A stretch of 16,217 nt of DNA from CAIWGV01 sp964515175. Its GTDB lineage: Bacteria; Pseudomonadota; Alphaproteobacteria; UBA7879; UBA5542. Below, piece by piece: positions 7,061 through 13,882 of this stretch. Location: assembly GCA_964515175.1 (NCBI GenBank), contig CAZEUR010000026.1, positions 1 through 16,217 of the forward strand, given 5' to 3'. Under the pieces are notes generated by a model. It saw only the letters and a program-made list of their open reading frames with translations, was not told the DNA's origin and made no database searches. Positions within the stretch are counted from its first letter, which is position 1. Each line of letters begins with the position of its first letter. Both the position numbers and the translations under genes were made by a program.

Positions 7061-8374
7061 ATGAAAGCTGTTGCTAATTTTTTCGACAAACTGATGCGTA
7101 AGTATACGCCAGATCCTTTCATATTTGCCCTATTTTTAACTTTTCTTACGGTTGTTGCGGGGATTATTTACACGCCCGCTTCTTTTGAGGACATGGTCTT
7201 TTACTGGGGGGATGCCTTTTGGTCGCTGACGCCGTTCACCATGCAAATGGTCATGATCTTCATAGGCGGGTTTGTTTTGGCGTCAACAGCGCCTATCCAG
7301 AAACTCCTGCAAACGATTGCAAAAACCGTCAAAACGCCTTCCCAGGCTGTATTTGCAGTGACGGTTGTTTCTTGTTGCGCTTGTTGGCTTAACTGGGGAT
7401 TTGGACTTGTCATTGGAGGCCTCTTTTGTCGTGAGGTGATTCGAGTCCTACCAAGGGCTAACTTTCGTCTTATGGTGGCCAGCTCTTACAGTGGATTTCT
7501 CGTATGGCATGGAGGATTATCCGGTACCATTCCGTTGATGGTGGCGACCGAAGGAAACTTTGCTCAAGGGCGCATCGGAAGACTAATTCCGATTTGGGAA
7601 ACGATTTTTTCCCCTCTCAACATCACAATCGTGTTGGCTCTGATGATTGTTTTGCCAATTCTCAACTGGTACATCAGCAAAACGGAGGAATCTGAAGAAC
7701 ATTTCTATACGGTGCCTGCAGAGATCAATGAGGATGAGCCCAAAGATGTAAGCCCTGCGGAAAAGCTGGAATATTATTCAATTATTTCAAGAATAGCAGG
7801 GGCTTTGGGGCTGACATACCTTGGATACAAAGCGTACCAAGGCAGGTTGTCTCTTGAATTGAATAACATTTGTTTGTTCTTACTGTTCTTTAGCTTGTTC
7901 TTGCACAAAAACATACGTACTTTTAATACAAGTGTGGGGCAGGCCGTGACAAAGGTAGGACCCATTATCCTTCAGTTTCCATTTTATGCGGGAATGATGG
8001 GTATGTTGGAGCGATCTGGACTTGCTAATATGTTGGCCAGTTGCTTTGAAAAGATTTCTACCAAAGATACCTTCAACTTGCTCACCTTCTATTCTGCTGC
8101 TTTCTTAAACCTCTTTATCCCATCCGGAGGAGGGAAGTGGGTGGTGGAATCACCTGTTGTGATTCAAGCCGCACATGAGCTGGGTACAAGCTTGCCCATG
8201 GCCTGCATGGCGGTGGTGTGGGGAGATTCTTGGACCAACATGATACAACCTTTCTTTGCGTTGCCGCTTTTGGCCATTGCCGGGCTTAAGGCCAGAGATA
8301 TTATGGGATATTGTATTATCTCGTTGATTGTCTCTGGAATCATTATTTCGGCATCTTTCATGATTTTTGGGTGA
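7061..8374 (+). CDS. atoE: AtoE-family short-chain fatty acid transporter
   Basis: This is a polytopic inner-membrane protein of the AtoE family, whose E. coli member takes up short-chain fatty acids such as acetoacetate or butyrate. The 437 residues align along their whole length with that family from memory: KYTPDPFIFAL near the start, STAPIQKLLQTIAKTVKTPSQ (75-95), NWGFGLVIGG (111-120), FLVWHGGLSGTIPLM (146-160), LQFPFYAGMMGMLERSGL (304-321), and the signature PSGGGKWVVESPVV (354-367). Several hydrophobic segments are obvious; a charged loop lies at about 206-236. GAGAGG just upstream serves as ribosome binding site. No acetoacetate-activating genes (atoD/A/B) are adjacent; instead galU follows after 24 bp, so it may share the sugar-nucleotide transcript. 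The exact substrate cannot be told from sequence. Confidence 0.9.
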   Translation: MKAVANFFDKLMRKYTPDPFIFALFLTFLTVVAGIIYTPASFEDMVFYWGDAFWSLTPFTMQMVMIFIGGFVLASTAPIQKLLQTIAKTVKTPSQAVFAVTVVSCCACWLNWGFGLVIGGLFCREVIRVLPRANFRLMVASSYSGFLVWHGGLSGTIPLMVATEGNFAQGRIGRLIPIWETIFSPLNITIVLALMIVLPILNWYISKTEESEEHFYTVPAEINEDEPKDVSPAEKLEYYSIISRIAGALGLTYLGYKAYQGRLSLELNNICLFLLFFSLFLHKNIRTFNTSVGQAVTKVGPIILQFPFYAGMMGMLERSGLANMLASCFEKISTKDTFNLLTFYSAAFLNLFIPSGGGKWVVESPVVIQAAHELGTSLPMACMAVVWGDSWTNMIQPFFALPLLAIAGLKARDIMGYCIISLIVSGIIISASFMIFG

Positions 8375-8398
8375 ATAACCTGTTACAATACATGAGCG

Positions 8399-9274
8399 AT
8401 GAAAAGGATACGTAAAGCAATTTTCCCCGTGGCGGGTTTGGGTACTCGGTTTTTACCGGCTACGAAGTCTATGCCTAAGGAAATGTTGGCTATTATTGAT
8501 AAACCCATCATTCAGTATGCGGTAGAAGAGGCAAAAGCTGCAGGCATTGAAGAGTTCATATTCGTGACGGGGCGTGGAAAATCTGCACTCGAAGATTTTT
8601 TTGATTATTCTTATGAGCTGAATGCGGTTTTGATGCATCGTGGAAAGAAAGAAGATTTGGAAATCGTAAACCAAGTCGTTTTGGATCCAGGACAGGTGAT
8701 CTACACCCGCCAACAAGAACCTTTGGGGTTAGGGCATGCGGTATGGTGTGCTCGTCACATGATTCAAGATGAACCCTTTGCCGTTTTATTGGCGGATGAT
8801 TTGATTTTATCCAAGAAATCATGTCTGCAGCAAATGATGGAAGTCTATGAGAAAAAGCAGGGCAACATTGTGGCAGTAATGGAGGTTTCAAAAGAGGAGA
8901 CCTCTCACTATGGCATTATTGATCCCGAGTCTCAGGCGGGAAATGTATTTAAGATTAAGGGGGTTGTCGAAAAGCCAGATCCTCAAAAAGCGCCATCTCA
9001 ATGGGCGGTTATTGGGCGGTATATTCTACAGTCTGAGATTTTTCATGAGCTGGAAAACCTTAAGACAGGAGCTGGAGATGAAGTTCAATTAACAGATGCC
9101 ATGAGCAAACTTTTGAAGCAGTCAAATTTCTACGGAGTCAGTTTTGAAGGGCGCCGGTTTGACTGTGGAACTAAACAAGGGCTTTTGGCGGCTAATATGG
9201 CTAGCGCTTTAGAGCGACCAGATATGCGAGAGGGAGCTCTTACAGCAATGAAAAAACTGATCGAGGAAGCATGA
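8399..9274 (+). CDS. galU: UTP-glucose-1-phosphate uridylyltransferase
   Basis: GalU makes UDP-glucose and pyrophosphate from UTP and glucose 1-phosphate in the cytosol, feeding LPS, capsule and glucuronate synthesis. The 291 residues have the usual length. The nucleotide-binding loop GLGTRFLPATKSMPKEML is at 13-30. QQEPLGLGHAV (105-115), LLADD (130-134, metal-binding acid), VEKPDP (190-195) and DCGTK (255-259) are all family hallmarks. The ATG at 8399 follows an in-frame TGA at 8393-8395, so no longer start exists. The ribosome binding site is weak, which suggests translational coupling with the transporter gene ending at 8374. Its stop codon overlaps the ugd start by 4 nt (ATGA at 9271-9274). 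Confidence 0.97.
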   Translation: MKRIRKAIFPVAGLGTRFLPATKSMPKEMLAIIDKPIIQYAVEEAKAAGIEEFIFVTGRGKSALEDFFDYSYELNAVLMHRGKKEDLEIVNQVVLDPGQVIYTRQQEPLGLGHAVWCARHMIQDEPFAVLLADDLILSKKSCLQQMMEVYEKKQGNIVAVMEVSKEETSHYGIIDPESQAGNVFKIKGVVEKPDPQKAPSQWAVIGRYILQSEIFHELENLKTGAGDEVQLTDAMSKLLKQSNFYGVSFEGRRFDCGTKQGLLAANMASALERPDMREGALTAMKKLIEEA

Positions 9275-10587
9275 AGATTTGTATGATTGGTACGGGATAT
9301 GTGGGGCTTGTGACGGGGACTTGTTTTGCGGAACTTGGTTTTGAAGTTGCTTGTGTAGATCTTGATCATGAAAAGATTAAACGTTTGAATAGGGGTGAAA
9401 TCCCTATTTATGAACCAGGTCTTGAGGACCTTGTAAAAAAAGGGTTAAAGTCTGCACGCCTTAAATTTTCTACAGATATTAAGCCGGCGGTTAAAGGTGC
9501 AGAAATTGTCTTTATTGCTGTGGGAACGCCACCTTCTGAGAAAGATGGTCAAGCAGACTTATCATATGTATTTTCTGCGGCTAAAACCATTGCTGAGTCC
9601 ATGGAAGGCTATACAGTGGTTGTAACCAAGTCCACAGTACCTGTGGATACAGCGAAGAAGCTTGAAAAATATATCAAAGAAATTAATCCAACTGGTGATT
9701 TTGATGTGGTTTCTAACCCAGAATTTTTACGGGAAGGGTCTGCACTGGAAGACTTTATGAATCCAGATCGCATTGTGGTGGGCTGTCGAAACGCTCGGGC
9801 GGAATCGGTTATGCGACGCCTTTACAATCCTTTCTTTTTGTTGCAAACACCCCTGGTGTTTACTTCTCCGGAATCTTCCGAGATAATCAAATATGCAGCC
9901 AATAGTTTTCTCGCGACAAAAGTCACTTTTATCAATCAGGTTGCGGATCTATGTGAAAAATGTGATGCAGATATTACAGACGTCTCTCGCGGGGTGGGGC
10001 TTGATTCTCGAATTGGAAAAAAGTTTTTGCAAGCAGGTCCTGGGTATGGAGGATCTTGCTTTCCAAAAGATACCATTGCCATGGCCAAAACAGCAGAAGA
10101 TTATGGGTGCTCTTTAACCATTGTTGAATCAGTCATTAAAGCAAATGATAATCGCAAAAAGGCTATGGTTGAAAAAATAAATAAAGCCTGTGGAGGTTTG
10201 GGTGGGAAAAAGATAGCCGTATTAGGGGTTACCTTCAAACCCGATACAGATGATATGAGGGATAGCCCGAGCCTTACAATTATCCCGCATCTTCAAAAGA
10301 TGGGGGCCCTTGTGACAGCTTACGATCCTGCGGGTATGGATAATGCAAAAACTCTTCTGCCGAAAGTAATCTGGGCAGAAGATGTTTATGAAACCTTAAG
10401 CGGGGCGGATGCTCTTGTGATTTTGACGGAGTGGAATGAATTTCGGTATTTGGATTTTTCTGAAGCCAAGAAATTGATGAAAACGCCTTTAATTGTAGAC
10501 TTGCGTAATCTTTATCCTCTCGAAGACATGAAAACCTCTGGCTTTGTTTACCACTCTGTGGGGCGGCCAGTGATTAAGGCATTATGA
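9271..10587 (+). CDS. ugd: UDP-glucose 6-dehydrogenase
   Basis: Ugd oxidises UDP-glucose twice with NAD+ to give UDP-glucuronate, the precursor of acidic polysaccharides and of some lipid A modifications. The 438-residue protein has an N-terminal Rossmann motif GTGYVGLVTG (7-16), VGTPPSEKDGQADLSYV (84-100), EFLREG (151-156), active-site K207 and N211 in IKYAANSFLA, and the catalytic cysteine C263 in GPGYGGSCFPKDT (256-268). A second nucleotide-binding domain follows, with VLGVTFKPDTDDMRDSPS. It could act on UDP-N-acetyl sugars or GDP-mannose in some homologues, but the adjacent galU argues for UDP-glucose. It overlaps galU upstream and the mutase gene downstream by 4 nt each, so the three genes are translated from one message. 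Confidence 0.96.
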   Translation: MKICMIGTGYVGLVTGTCFAELGFEVACVDLDHEKIKRLNRGEIPIYEPGLEDLVKKGLKSARLKFSTDIKPAVKGAEIVFIAVGTPPSEKDGQADLSYVFSAAKTIAESMEGYTVVVTKSTVPVDTAKKLEKYIKEINPTGDFDVVSNPEFLREGSALEDFMNPDRIVVGCRNARAESVMRRLYNPFFLLQTPLVFTSPESSEIIKYAANSFLATKVTFINQVADLCEKCDADITDVSRGVGLDSRIGKKFLQAGPGYGGSCFPKDTIAMAKTAEDYGCSLTIVESVIKANDNRKKAMVEKINKACGGLGGKKIAVLGVTFKPDTDDMRDSPSLTIIPHLQKMGALVTAYDPAGMDNAKTLLPKVIWAEDVYETLSGADALVILTEWNEFRYLDFSEAKKLMKTPLIVDLRNLYPLEDMKTSGFVYHSVGRPVIKAL

Positions 10588-11981
10588 AAATATCGACCCA
10601 TCAATTTCACTCCAGTGTTTTAAGAGAATATGATATTCGTGGCATTTATGGTCAGACGTTATCAGAAGGGGATGCTTGGGCCATTGGCCGATGTTTTGGA
10701 CTGGTCGTGAGTCGAGAGGAAGGATCTACTGTTGCGGTGGGTCGGGATGGTCGAGAAAGCTCAATTTCTTTAGAAAATGCCCTGGTGCAAGGATTGAGAG
10801 AAGAAGGCATTAATGTTATTCGGATTGGTATGGGGCCGACCCCTCTTCTCTATTATGCTGTGAAAGATATACCTGCTGATGGAGGTATCATGATTACAGG
10901 ATCTCATAATCCAAAGGATTATAATGGATTCAAAATTCTCTTGCAGGATCGACCTTTTTTTGGAGAAGACATCCAGAAGTTTGCTCTCATAGCCCGTCAT
11001 TTTCAAGACCCTCTTCCCTTGGGGTCGGATACTCATTACGACATTCGCAAGAAGTACGTGGAGCGCCTCCTAAAAGATTATGATAGTCCTCGGCCTTTGA
11101 AAGTCGTGTGGGACGTTGGGAATGGGGCTGCGGGGTCTGTGTTGAAAATGGTGACGGATCAGTTGCCGGGAGAGCATGAGATTCTTTTTGGAGATGTAGA
11201 TGGCAATTTCCCAAACCATCATCCCGATCCTACTCAGCCAGAAAATTTAGAAGACTTAAGACGCACGGTTATTGAAACAAAGGCAGACTTGGGAATCGCT
11301 TTTGATGGAGATGGGGATCGCATCGGGGCTGTTGATGATCAAGGAAATATCTTTTTTGGCGATCATTTATTGATGCTGTTTGCCCGAGAAGTTCTTAAGA
11401 CTCACCCAGGCGCCACAATTATTTCTGACGTTAAAGCCAGTGAGTCTTTGTTTGAAGATATTAGTGCTAATGGAGGGAAGCCCCTCATGTGGCCAACAGG
11501 ACATTCCTTGATTAAATCTCAAATGGCTATTACAAAATCACCTTTGGCGGGAGAAATGAGTGGGCATATTTTCTTTGCGGATAAATACTATGGGTATGAT
11601 GATGCTTTGTATGCCGCCATCCGCCTGATGAATATTGCGGGGGCGAGTGACCAACCCTTATCTCATGCTTATCATCAATTGCCCAAACTTTACAGCACAC
11701 CAGAGCTGCGTTTTCCCTGTGATGAGTTTCGTAAGTTTGAGGTTATCAAAGAAGTGAAAGAAAACTTAAAAGAAAATTCTCAGCTGGAAGTGTCGGATCA
11801 GGACGGAGTTCGGGTCAAGACTCCCGATGGATGGTGGTTGTTGCGCGCGTCCAATACCCAAGATGTTTTGGTCTGCCGATGTGAATCTAAAACTCAAGAA
11901 GGCTTATGGCGGCTTAAAGAAATGGTCGTCCACTATTTGCGGTGCAGCTATGTGCCGATTCCTGATGAACTTTTGAAATAA
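10584..11981 (+). CDS. Phosphomannomutase/phosphoglucomutase
   Basis: This cytosolic alpha-D-phosphohexomutase interconverts hexose 6-phosphate and hexose 1-phosphate, supplying glucose 1-phosphate to GalU and possibly mannose 1-phosphate to GDP-mannose synthesis. The 465 residues contain all four landmarks in order: the phosphoserine loop TGSHNPKDYNGFK with S107, the metal loop DGDGDR (241-246), the sugar-binding GEMSGH (323-328), and the phosphate-binding RASNTQ (421-426). It resembles the bifunctional AlgC/ManB type of alphaproteobacteria and Pseudomonas; the sugar preference is not decidable from sequence. The ATG overlaps the ugd stop codon (ATGA, 10584-10587). It is the last gene of the operon and ends 11 nt from the tRNA-Leu gene on the other strand, with no terminator between them. 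Confidence 0.95.
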   Translation: MKISTHQFHSSVLREYDIRGIYGQTLSEGDAWAIGRCFGLVVSREEGSTVAVGRDGRESSISLENALVQGLREEGINVIRIGMGPTPLLYYAVKDIPADGGIMITGSHNPKDYNGFKILLQDRPFFGEDIQKFALIARHFQDPLPLGSDTHYDIRKKYVERLLKDYDSPRPLKVVWDVGNGAAGSVLKMVTDQLPGEHEILFGDVDGNFPNHHPDPTQPENLEDLRRTVIETKADLGIAFDGDGDRIGAVDDQGNIFFGDHLLMLFAREVLKTHPGATIISDVKASESLFEDISANGGKPLMWPTGHSLIKSQMAITKSPLAGEMSGHIFFADKYYGYDDALYAAIRLMNIAGASDQPLSHAYHQLPKLYSTPELRFPCDEFRKFEVIKEVKENLKENSQLEVSDQDGVRVKTPDGWWLLRASNTQDVLVCRCESKTQEGLWRLKEMVVHYLRCSYVPIPDELLK

Positions 11982-11992
11982 AAGAAGTAAGT

Positions 11993-12079
11993 TGGTGCCC
12001 CCGGGGAGAATCGAACTCCCACGCCCTCACGGACAATAGATTTTGAGTCTATCGCGTCTACCAGTTCCACCACAGGGGC
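11993..12079 (-). tRNA. tRNA-Leu (anticodon CAA)
   Basis: Read on the minus strand this 87-nt gene folds as a class II tRNA. The acceptor GCCCCTG pairs with CGGGGGC, with one G-T pair. The anticodon stem ATAGA/TCTAT encloses the loop CTCAAAA with anticodon CAA (complement at 12043-12045). A long variable arm is present, and the T arm is GGGAG-TTCGATT-CTCCC. Discriminator A and CCA are encoded (11993-11996). It reads leucine codon UUG. Confidence 0.96.
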
Positions 12080-12094
12080 TAAAGTGTGGTTATT

Positions 12095-12122
12095 ATATTA
12101 CATCTCTTTTTGGTTTCGTCAA
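12095..12122 (-). promoter_or_regulatory. Promoter of tRNA-Leu
   Basis: On the minus strand, TTGACG (12117-12122) is followed after 16 bp by TAATAT (12095-12100). An overlapping TATAAT (12092-12097) would give a 19-bp spacer. Transcription would start just upstream of the tRNA 5' end at 12079. Confidence 0.55.
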
Positions 12123-12135
12123 TAGAGGTCTTTGG

Positions 12136-12182
12136 CAGGCTTTTGATTCCATGTCGGCATGGATTAGGGTTTGTGATGCCTG
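12136..12182. other. Inverted-repeat element between tRNA-Leu and the exported coiled-coil gene
   Basis: An inner hairpin TCCATG-tcgg-CATGGA (12148-12163) is enclosed by an outer CAGGC (12136-12140) and GCCTG (12178-12182). No T-run follows on either strand, so it is not a standard intrinsic terminator. It could be a structured RNA element or a leftover signal; function unknown. The rest of the 220-bp gap (12080-12299) holds only the two promoters described and AT-rich sequence. Confidence 0.3.
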
Positions 12183-12234
12183 TTCTTTGAGAGTATCTGT
12201 ATAAATATATTTATTTATTTACTGATTACCTTTG

Positions 12235-12279
12235 TTTTGTTGACAAAATTTATTTTTTATGGGACAATTTGTTCAAATT
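12235..12279 (+). promoter_or_regulatory. Promoter with two flanking palindromes, for the exported coiled-coil gene
   Basis: A consensus -35 TTGACA (12240-12245) and a -10-like GACAAT (12263-12268) are 17 bp apart, giving a start near 12275. The -35 lies inside the palindrome TTTTGT-TG-ACAAAA (12235-12248). A second palindrome, AATTTG-TT-CAAATT (12266-12279), covers the -10 and +1. Their centres are 31 bp apart, three helical turns, which would suit a pair of repressor dimers. Confidence 0.5.
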
Positions 12280-12299
12280 TTTTTTTAGGATAGAAGTAA

Positions 12300-13172
12300 A
12301 TGAGAAATTCATATAAGAATACTTTAATCGTCATCTGCCTTATGAGCATATCATTGAGTGCATTTTCAAGAATAACAACAGAAGTTGAACTCGATAAAGA
12401 AGTAAAAGAACAGCGAGCTCTAATACAGCGTCTTCCGGACTACCAGGCACTTGCTGCAGCAAAAGAGGAAGAAAATAAGAAATTTGCCCCACAATATGAT
12501 GTTTTAATGGCAGAAAGAGAGGGGATTGTATCTGTATTTAAAGAAGAAAAGCAAAAATGTCTGGATATTTTCAAAGAGATTTTAGAGATTTTGAGGAAAG
12601 ATTGTGACCGAATTAGAAGAGAGCATTTTCAAGGTGATTCAAAATTAAATTCTTTATTAAATTCTTTAAAGGAAGATCTTCGTAGTATTGTGGATGGGGA
12701 AGTCTACAAGAAGCGTGTGGAGAAAGCTCGCGAGCGCCATCAGGTAATGATTGCTCAAGCACAAGCCCGATGTGATAACGTAGATCGTTCATGGAAGACT
12801 AGATATGATAGTGAGGCTTTAGCAATCTTGGTTTACACTGATCCTATACGTAGGATCAATGAAGATATGGGAGTTGCTAAATTAGAAGAGGCAATACGAA
12901 GCACCGAGGAGAGGATGCGTGCAGAGATTCAGGATTTGATTGGTGAAAATCGAATGGTTTGCCTCCAACTGGAGGAAGAGAGCCAGCAAGAGCAAATGGC
13001 TCTAGAAAGCATTTATGACAAGGCTATACGTCAGCATTCACAAAGGGTAAATGATTTTCTTTTAGAAGAGAAAAAAGCTTTGACACCTTTTTATCTTCAG
13101 ATGAACGAGTTTGAAGAAGAGGCGCTTCACACTATTTTGGTGGCGAATGACGCAGGTGCTTTCGACCGTTAA
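12300..13172 (+). CDS. Exported, charged, probably coiled-coil protein of unknown function
   Basis: I do not recognise this 290-residue protein. It starts with a good signal peptide: R2 and K6, a hydrophobic run at about 8-20, and a plausible cleavage after AFS (21-23). The rest is very rich in E, K, R and Q with few glycines or prolines, and long stretches (about 28-110, 120-170, 190-265) look helical and coiled-coil. Five cysteines (13, 87, 102, 158, 221) remain, four of them after the signal peptide. No enzyme motif is visible. A periplasmic chaperone-like, scaffold or secreted role is possible, but I claim none. AGGA at 12287-12290 lies 9 nt before the ATG. The gene has its own promoter and terminator, so it is a single-gene unit. 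The sequence around its start (AGAAGTAAATG) is shared exactly with the exported gene at 5922 except for the base preceding it in context. Confidence 0.85.
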   Translation: MRNSYKNTLIVICLMSISLSAFSRITTEVELDKEVKEQRALIQRLPDYQALAAAKEEENKKFAPQYDVLMAEREGIVSVFKEEKQKCLDIFKEILEILRKDCDRIRREHFQGDSKLNSLLNSLKEDLRSIVDGEVYKKRVEKARERHQVMIAQAQARCDNVDRSWKTRYDSEALAILVYTDPIRRINEDMGVAKLEEAIRSTEERMRAEIQDLIGENRMVCLQLEEESQQEQMALESIYDKAIRQHSQRVNDFLLEEKKALTPFYLQMNEFEEEALHTILVANDAGAFDR

Positions 13173-13193
13173 ACTCTTAAAAAGGATACAGAG

Positions 13194-13217
13194 AGGGGGC
13201 ATTATGGCCCCCTTTTT
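13194..13217 (+). terminator. Intrinsic terminator of the coiled-coil protein gene
   Basis: The hairpin GGGGGC-ATTATG-GCCCCC (13195-13212), extended by one A-T pair, is followed directly by five T residues (13213-13217). It lies 22 nt after the stop codon at 13172. Confidence 0.88.
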
Positions 13218-13233
13218 CTTTCCAATCAAATCG

Positions 13234-13262
13234 TTGCCTTTCATTTCTTAAACTGATACATT
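13234..13262 (+). promoter_or_regulatory. Sigma-70-type promoter for ihfA
   Basis: TTGCCT (13234-13239) and TACATT (13257-13262) are 17 bp apart. Transcription would start near 13269, about 27 nt before the GTG at 13296. The -35 hexamer is the same as in the proposed hldD promoter. Confidence 0.5.
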
Positions 13263-13295
13263 AATAGAACAAATTAAAAAAATAAAGGTATACAC

Positions 13296-13607
13296 GTGCC
13301 GGGGAAGACAGTTACTCGAACTCAGCTTAGCCAAGCATTAAGAAAAAAAGCAGGTCTTGGTCGCCAGGAATCTTTGGGGTCTATAGATGTCATTCTGAAT
13401 GAAATTGCTGCCGCCCTAAAAGAAGATGAAAGTATCAAAATCCCCTTGTTTGGGGTTTTCTTTGTCCGCCAAAAGAAAGAGCGCATGGGGAGAAACCCCA
13501 AAACCTTAGAGGGGGCTATTATTTCAGCGCGCCGAGTGGCTGGATTCCGTGTCTCGCGTCTTATGAAGGATCGCGTTGATCTATCTCTCAAAAAGAAAAA
13601 ATCGTAA
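13296..13607 (+). CDS. ihfA: Integration host factor subunit alpha (HU/IHF family)
   Basis: IHF-alpha pairs with IHF-beta to bind and sharply bend DNA at the nucleoid. It assists transcription, replication and recombination. The 103-residue protein begins with PGKTVTRTQL, the typical start of alphaproteobacterial IHF-alpha, and has the beta-arm motif GRNPKT (65-70) with the DNA-intercalating proline at 68, followed by ISARRVAGFR. The usual GE after RNPKT is replaced by LEG, and the tail is lysine-rich. Translation starts at GTG 13296, with AAAGG at 13284-13288 placed 7 nt upstream; no ATG alternative keeps the conserved N-terminus. It sits alone between a terminator and tRNA-Pro. A plain HU is the alternative, but the N-terminus favours IHF-alpha. 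Confidence 0.88.
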   Translation: MPGKTVTRTQLSQALRKKAGLGRQESLGSIDVILNEIAAALKEDESIKIPLFGVFFVRQKKERMGRNPKTLEGAIISARRVAGFRVSRLMKDRVDLSLKKKKS

Positions 13608-13620
13608 ATCCCCAACCATC

Positions 13621-13649
13621 TTGTTTTTTCGGCTATAAAGCCGTATATT
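13621..13649 (+). promoter_or_regulatory. Promoter of tRNA-Pro with a hairpin-forming spacer
   Basis: TTGTTT (13621-13626) and TATATT (13644-13649) are 17 bp apart, giving a start near 13656, about 11 nt before the tRNA. The spacer contains the inverted repeat CGGCT-ataa-AGCCG (13630-13643). The repeat has no T-run after it on either strand, so it is not a clear terminator for ihfA. Confidence 0.5.
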
Positions 13650-13666
13650 CTCATCCGTAATGATGT

Positions 13667-13743
13667 CGGAGTGTGGCGCAGCCCGGTAGCGCACTACGCT
13701 GGGGGTGTAGGGGTCGTGGGTTCGAATCCCGCCACTCCGACCA
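13667..13743 (+). tRNA. tRNA-Pro (anticodon GGG)
   Basis: This 77-nt gene forms a full cloverleaf. The acceptor CGGAGTG pairs with CACTCCG, and the D arm is GCGC/GCGC. The anticodon stem CTACG/TGTAG encloses the loop CTGGGGG with anticodon GGG (13701-13703). The T arm is GTGGG-TTCGAAT-CCCGC. Discriminator A and CCA are encoded (13740-13743). It reads proline codons CCC and CCU. Confidence 0.97.
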
Positions 13744-13775
13744 TTATTAAAGCAATTTAGAGGCACCCCAAAGCA

Positions 13776-13807
13776 GGCGGTATTATTTTACCGCTATCAT
13801 TTTTTTT
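13776..13807 (+). terminator. Probable terminator after tRNA-Pro
   Basis: The hairpin GCGGTA-TTATTT-TACCGC (13777-13794), with one extra G-T pair, is followed by a run of eight T residues at 13800-13807. The 5-nt gap before the T-run makes it weaker than a textbook terminator. It separates the tRNA from the rplM operon. Confidence 0.6.
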
Positions 13808-13818
13808 CATATAAATGC

Positions 13819-13864
13819 TTGCTTTCCAGGCAAAATTGAGCTACATATGTGCTCATATTAATTT
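13819..13864 (+). promoter_or_regulatory. Promoter region of rplM-rpsI, with an imperfect palindrome
   Basis: Two candidate promoters overlap: TTGCTT (13819-13824) with TACATA (13842-13847), and TTGAGC (13836-13841) with TAATTT (13859-13864), both with 17-bp spacers. An imperfect palindrome, GAGC-t-ACATATGT-GCTC (13838-13854), lies across them. I cannot tell which promoter is used. Confidence 0.4.
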
Positions 13865-13882
13865 GAATTTTTGAGAGAAGAA

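Noticed and set aside
13871..13882. N-terminal extension of rplM from a TTG at 13871
   Set aside because: The extension codes for the ribosome binding site GAGAGAAG, and L13 proteins of this class begin MKTYS.
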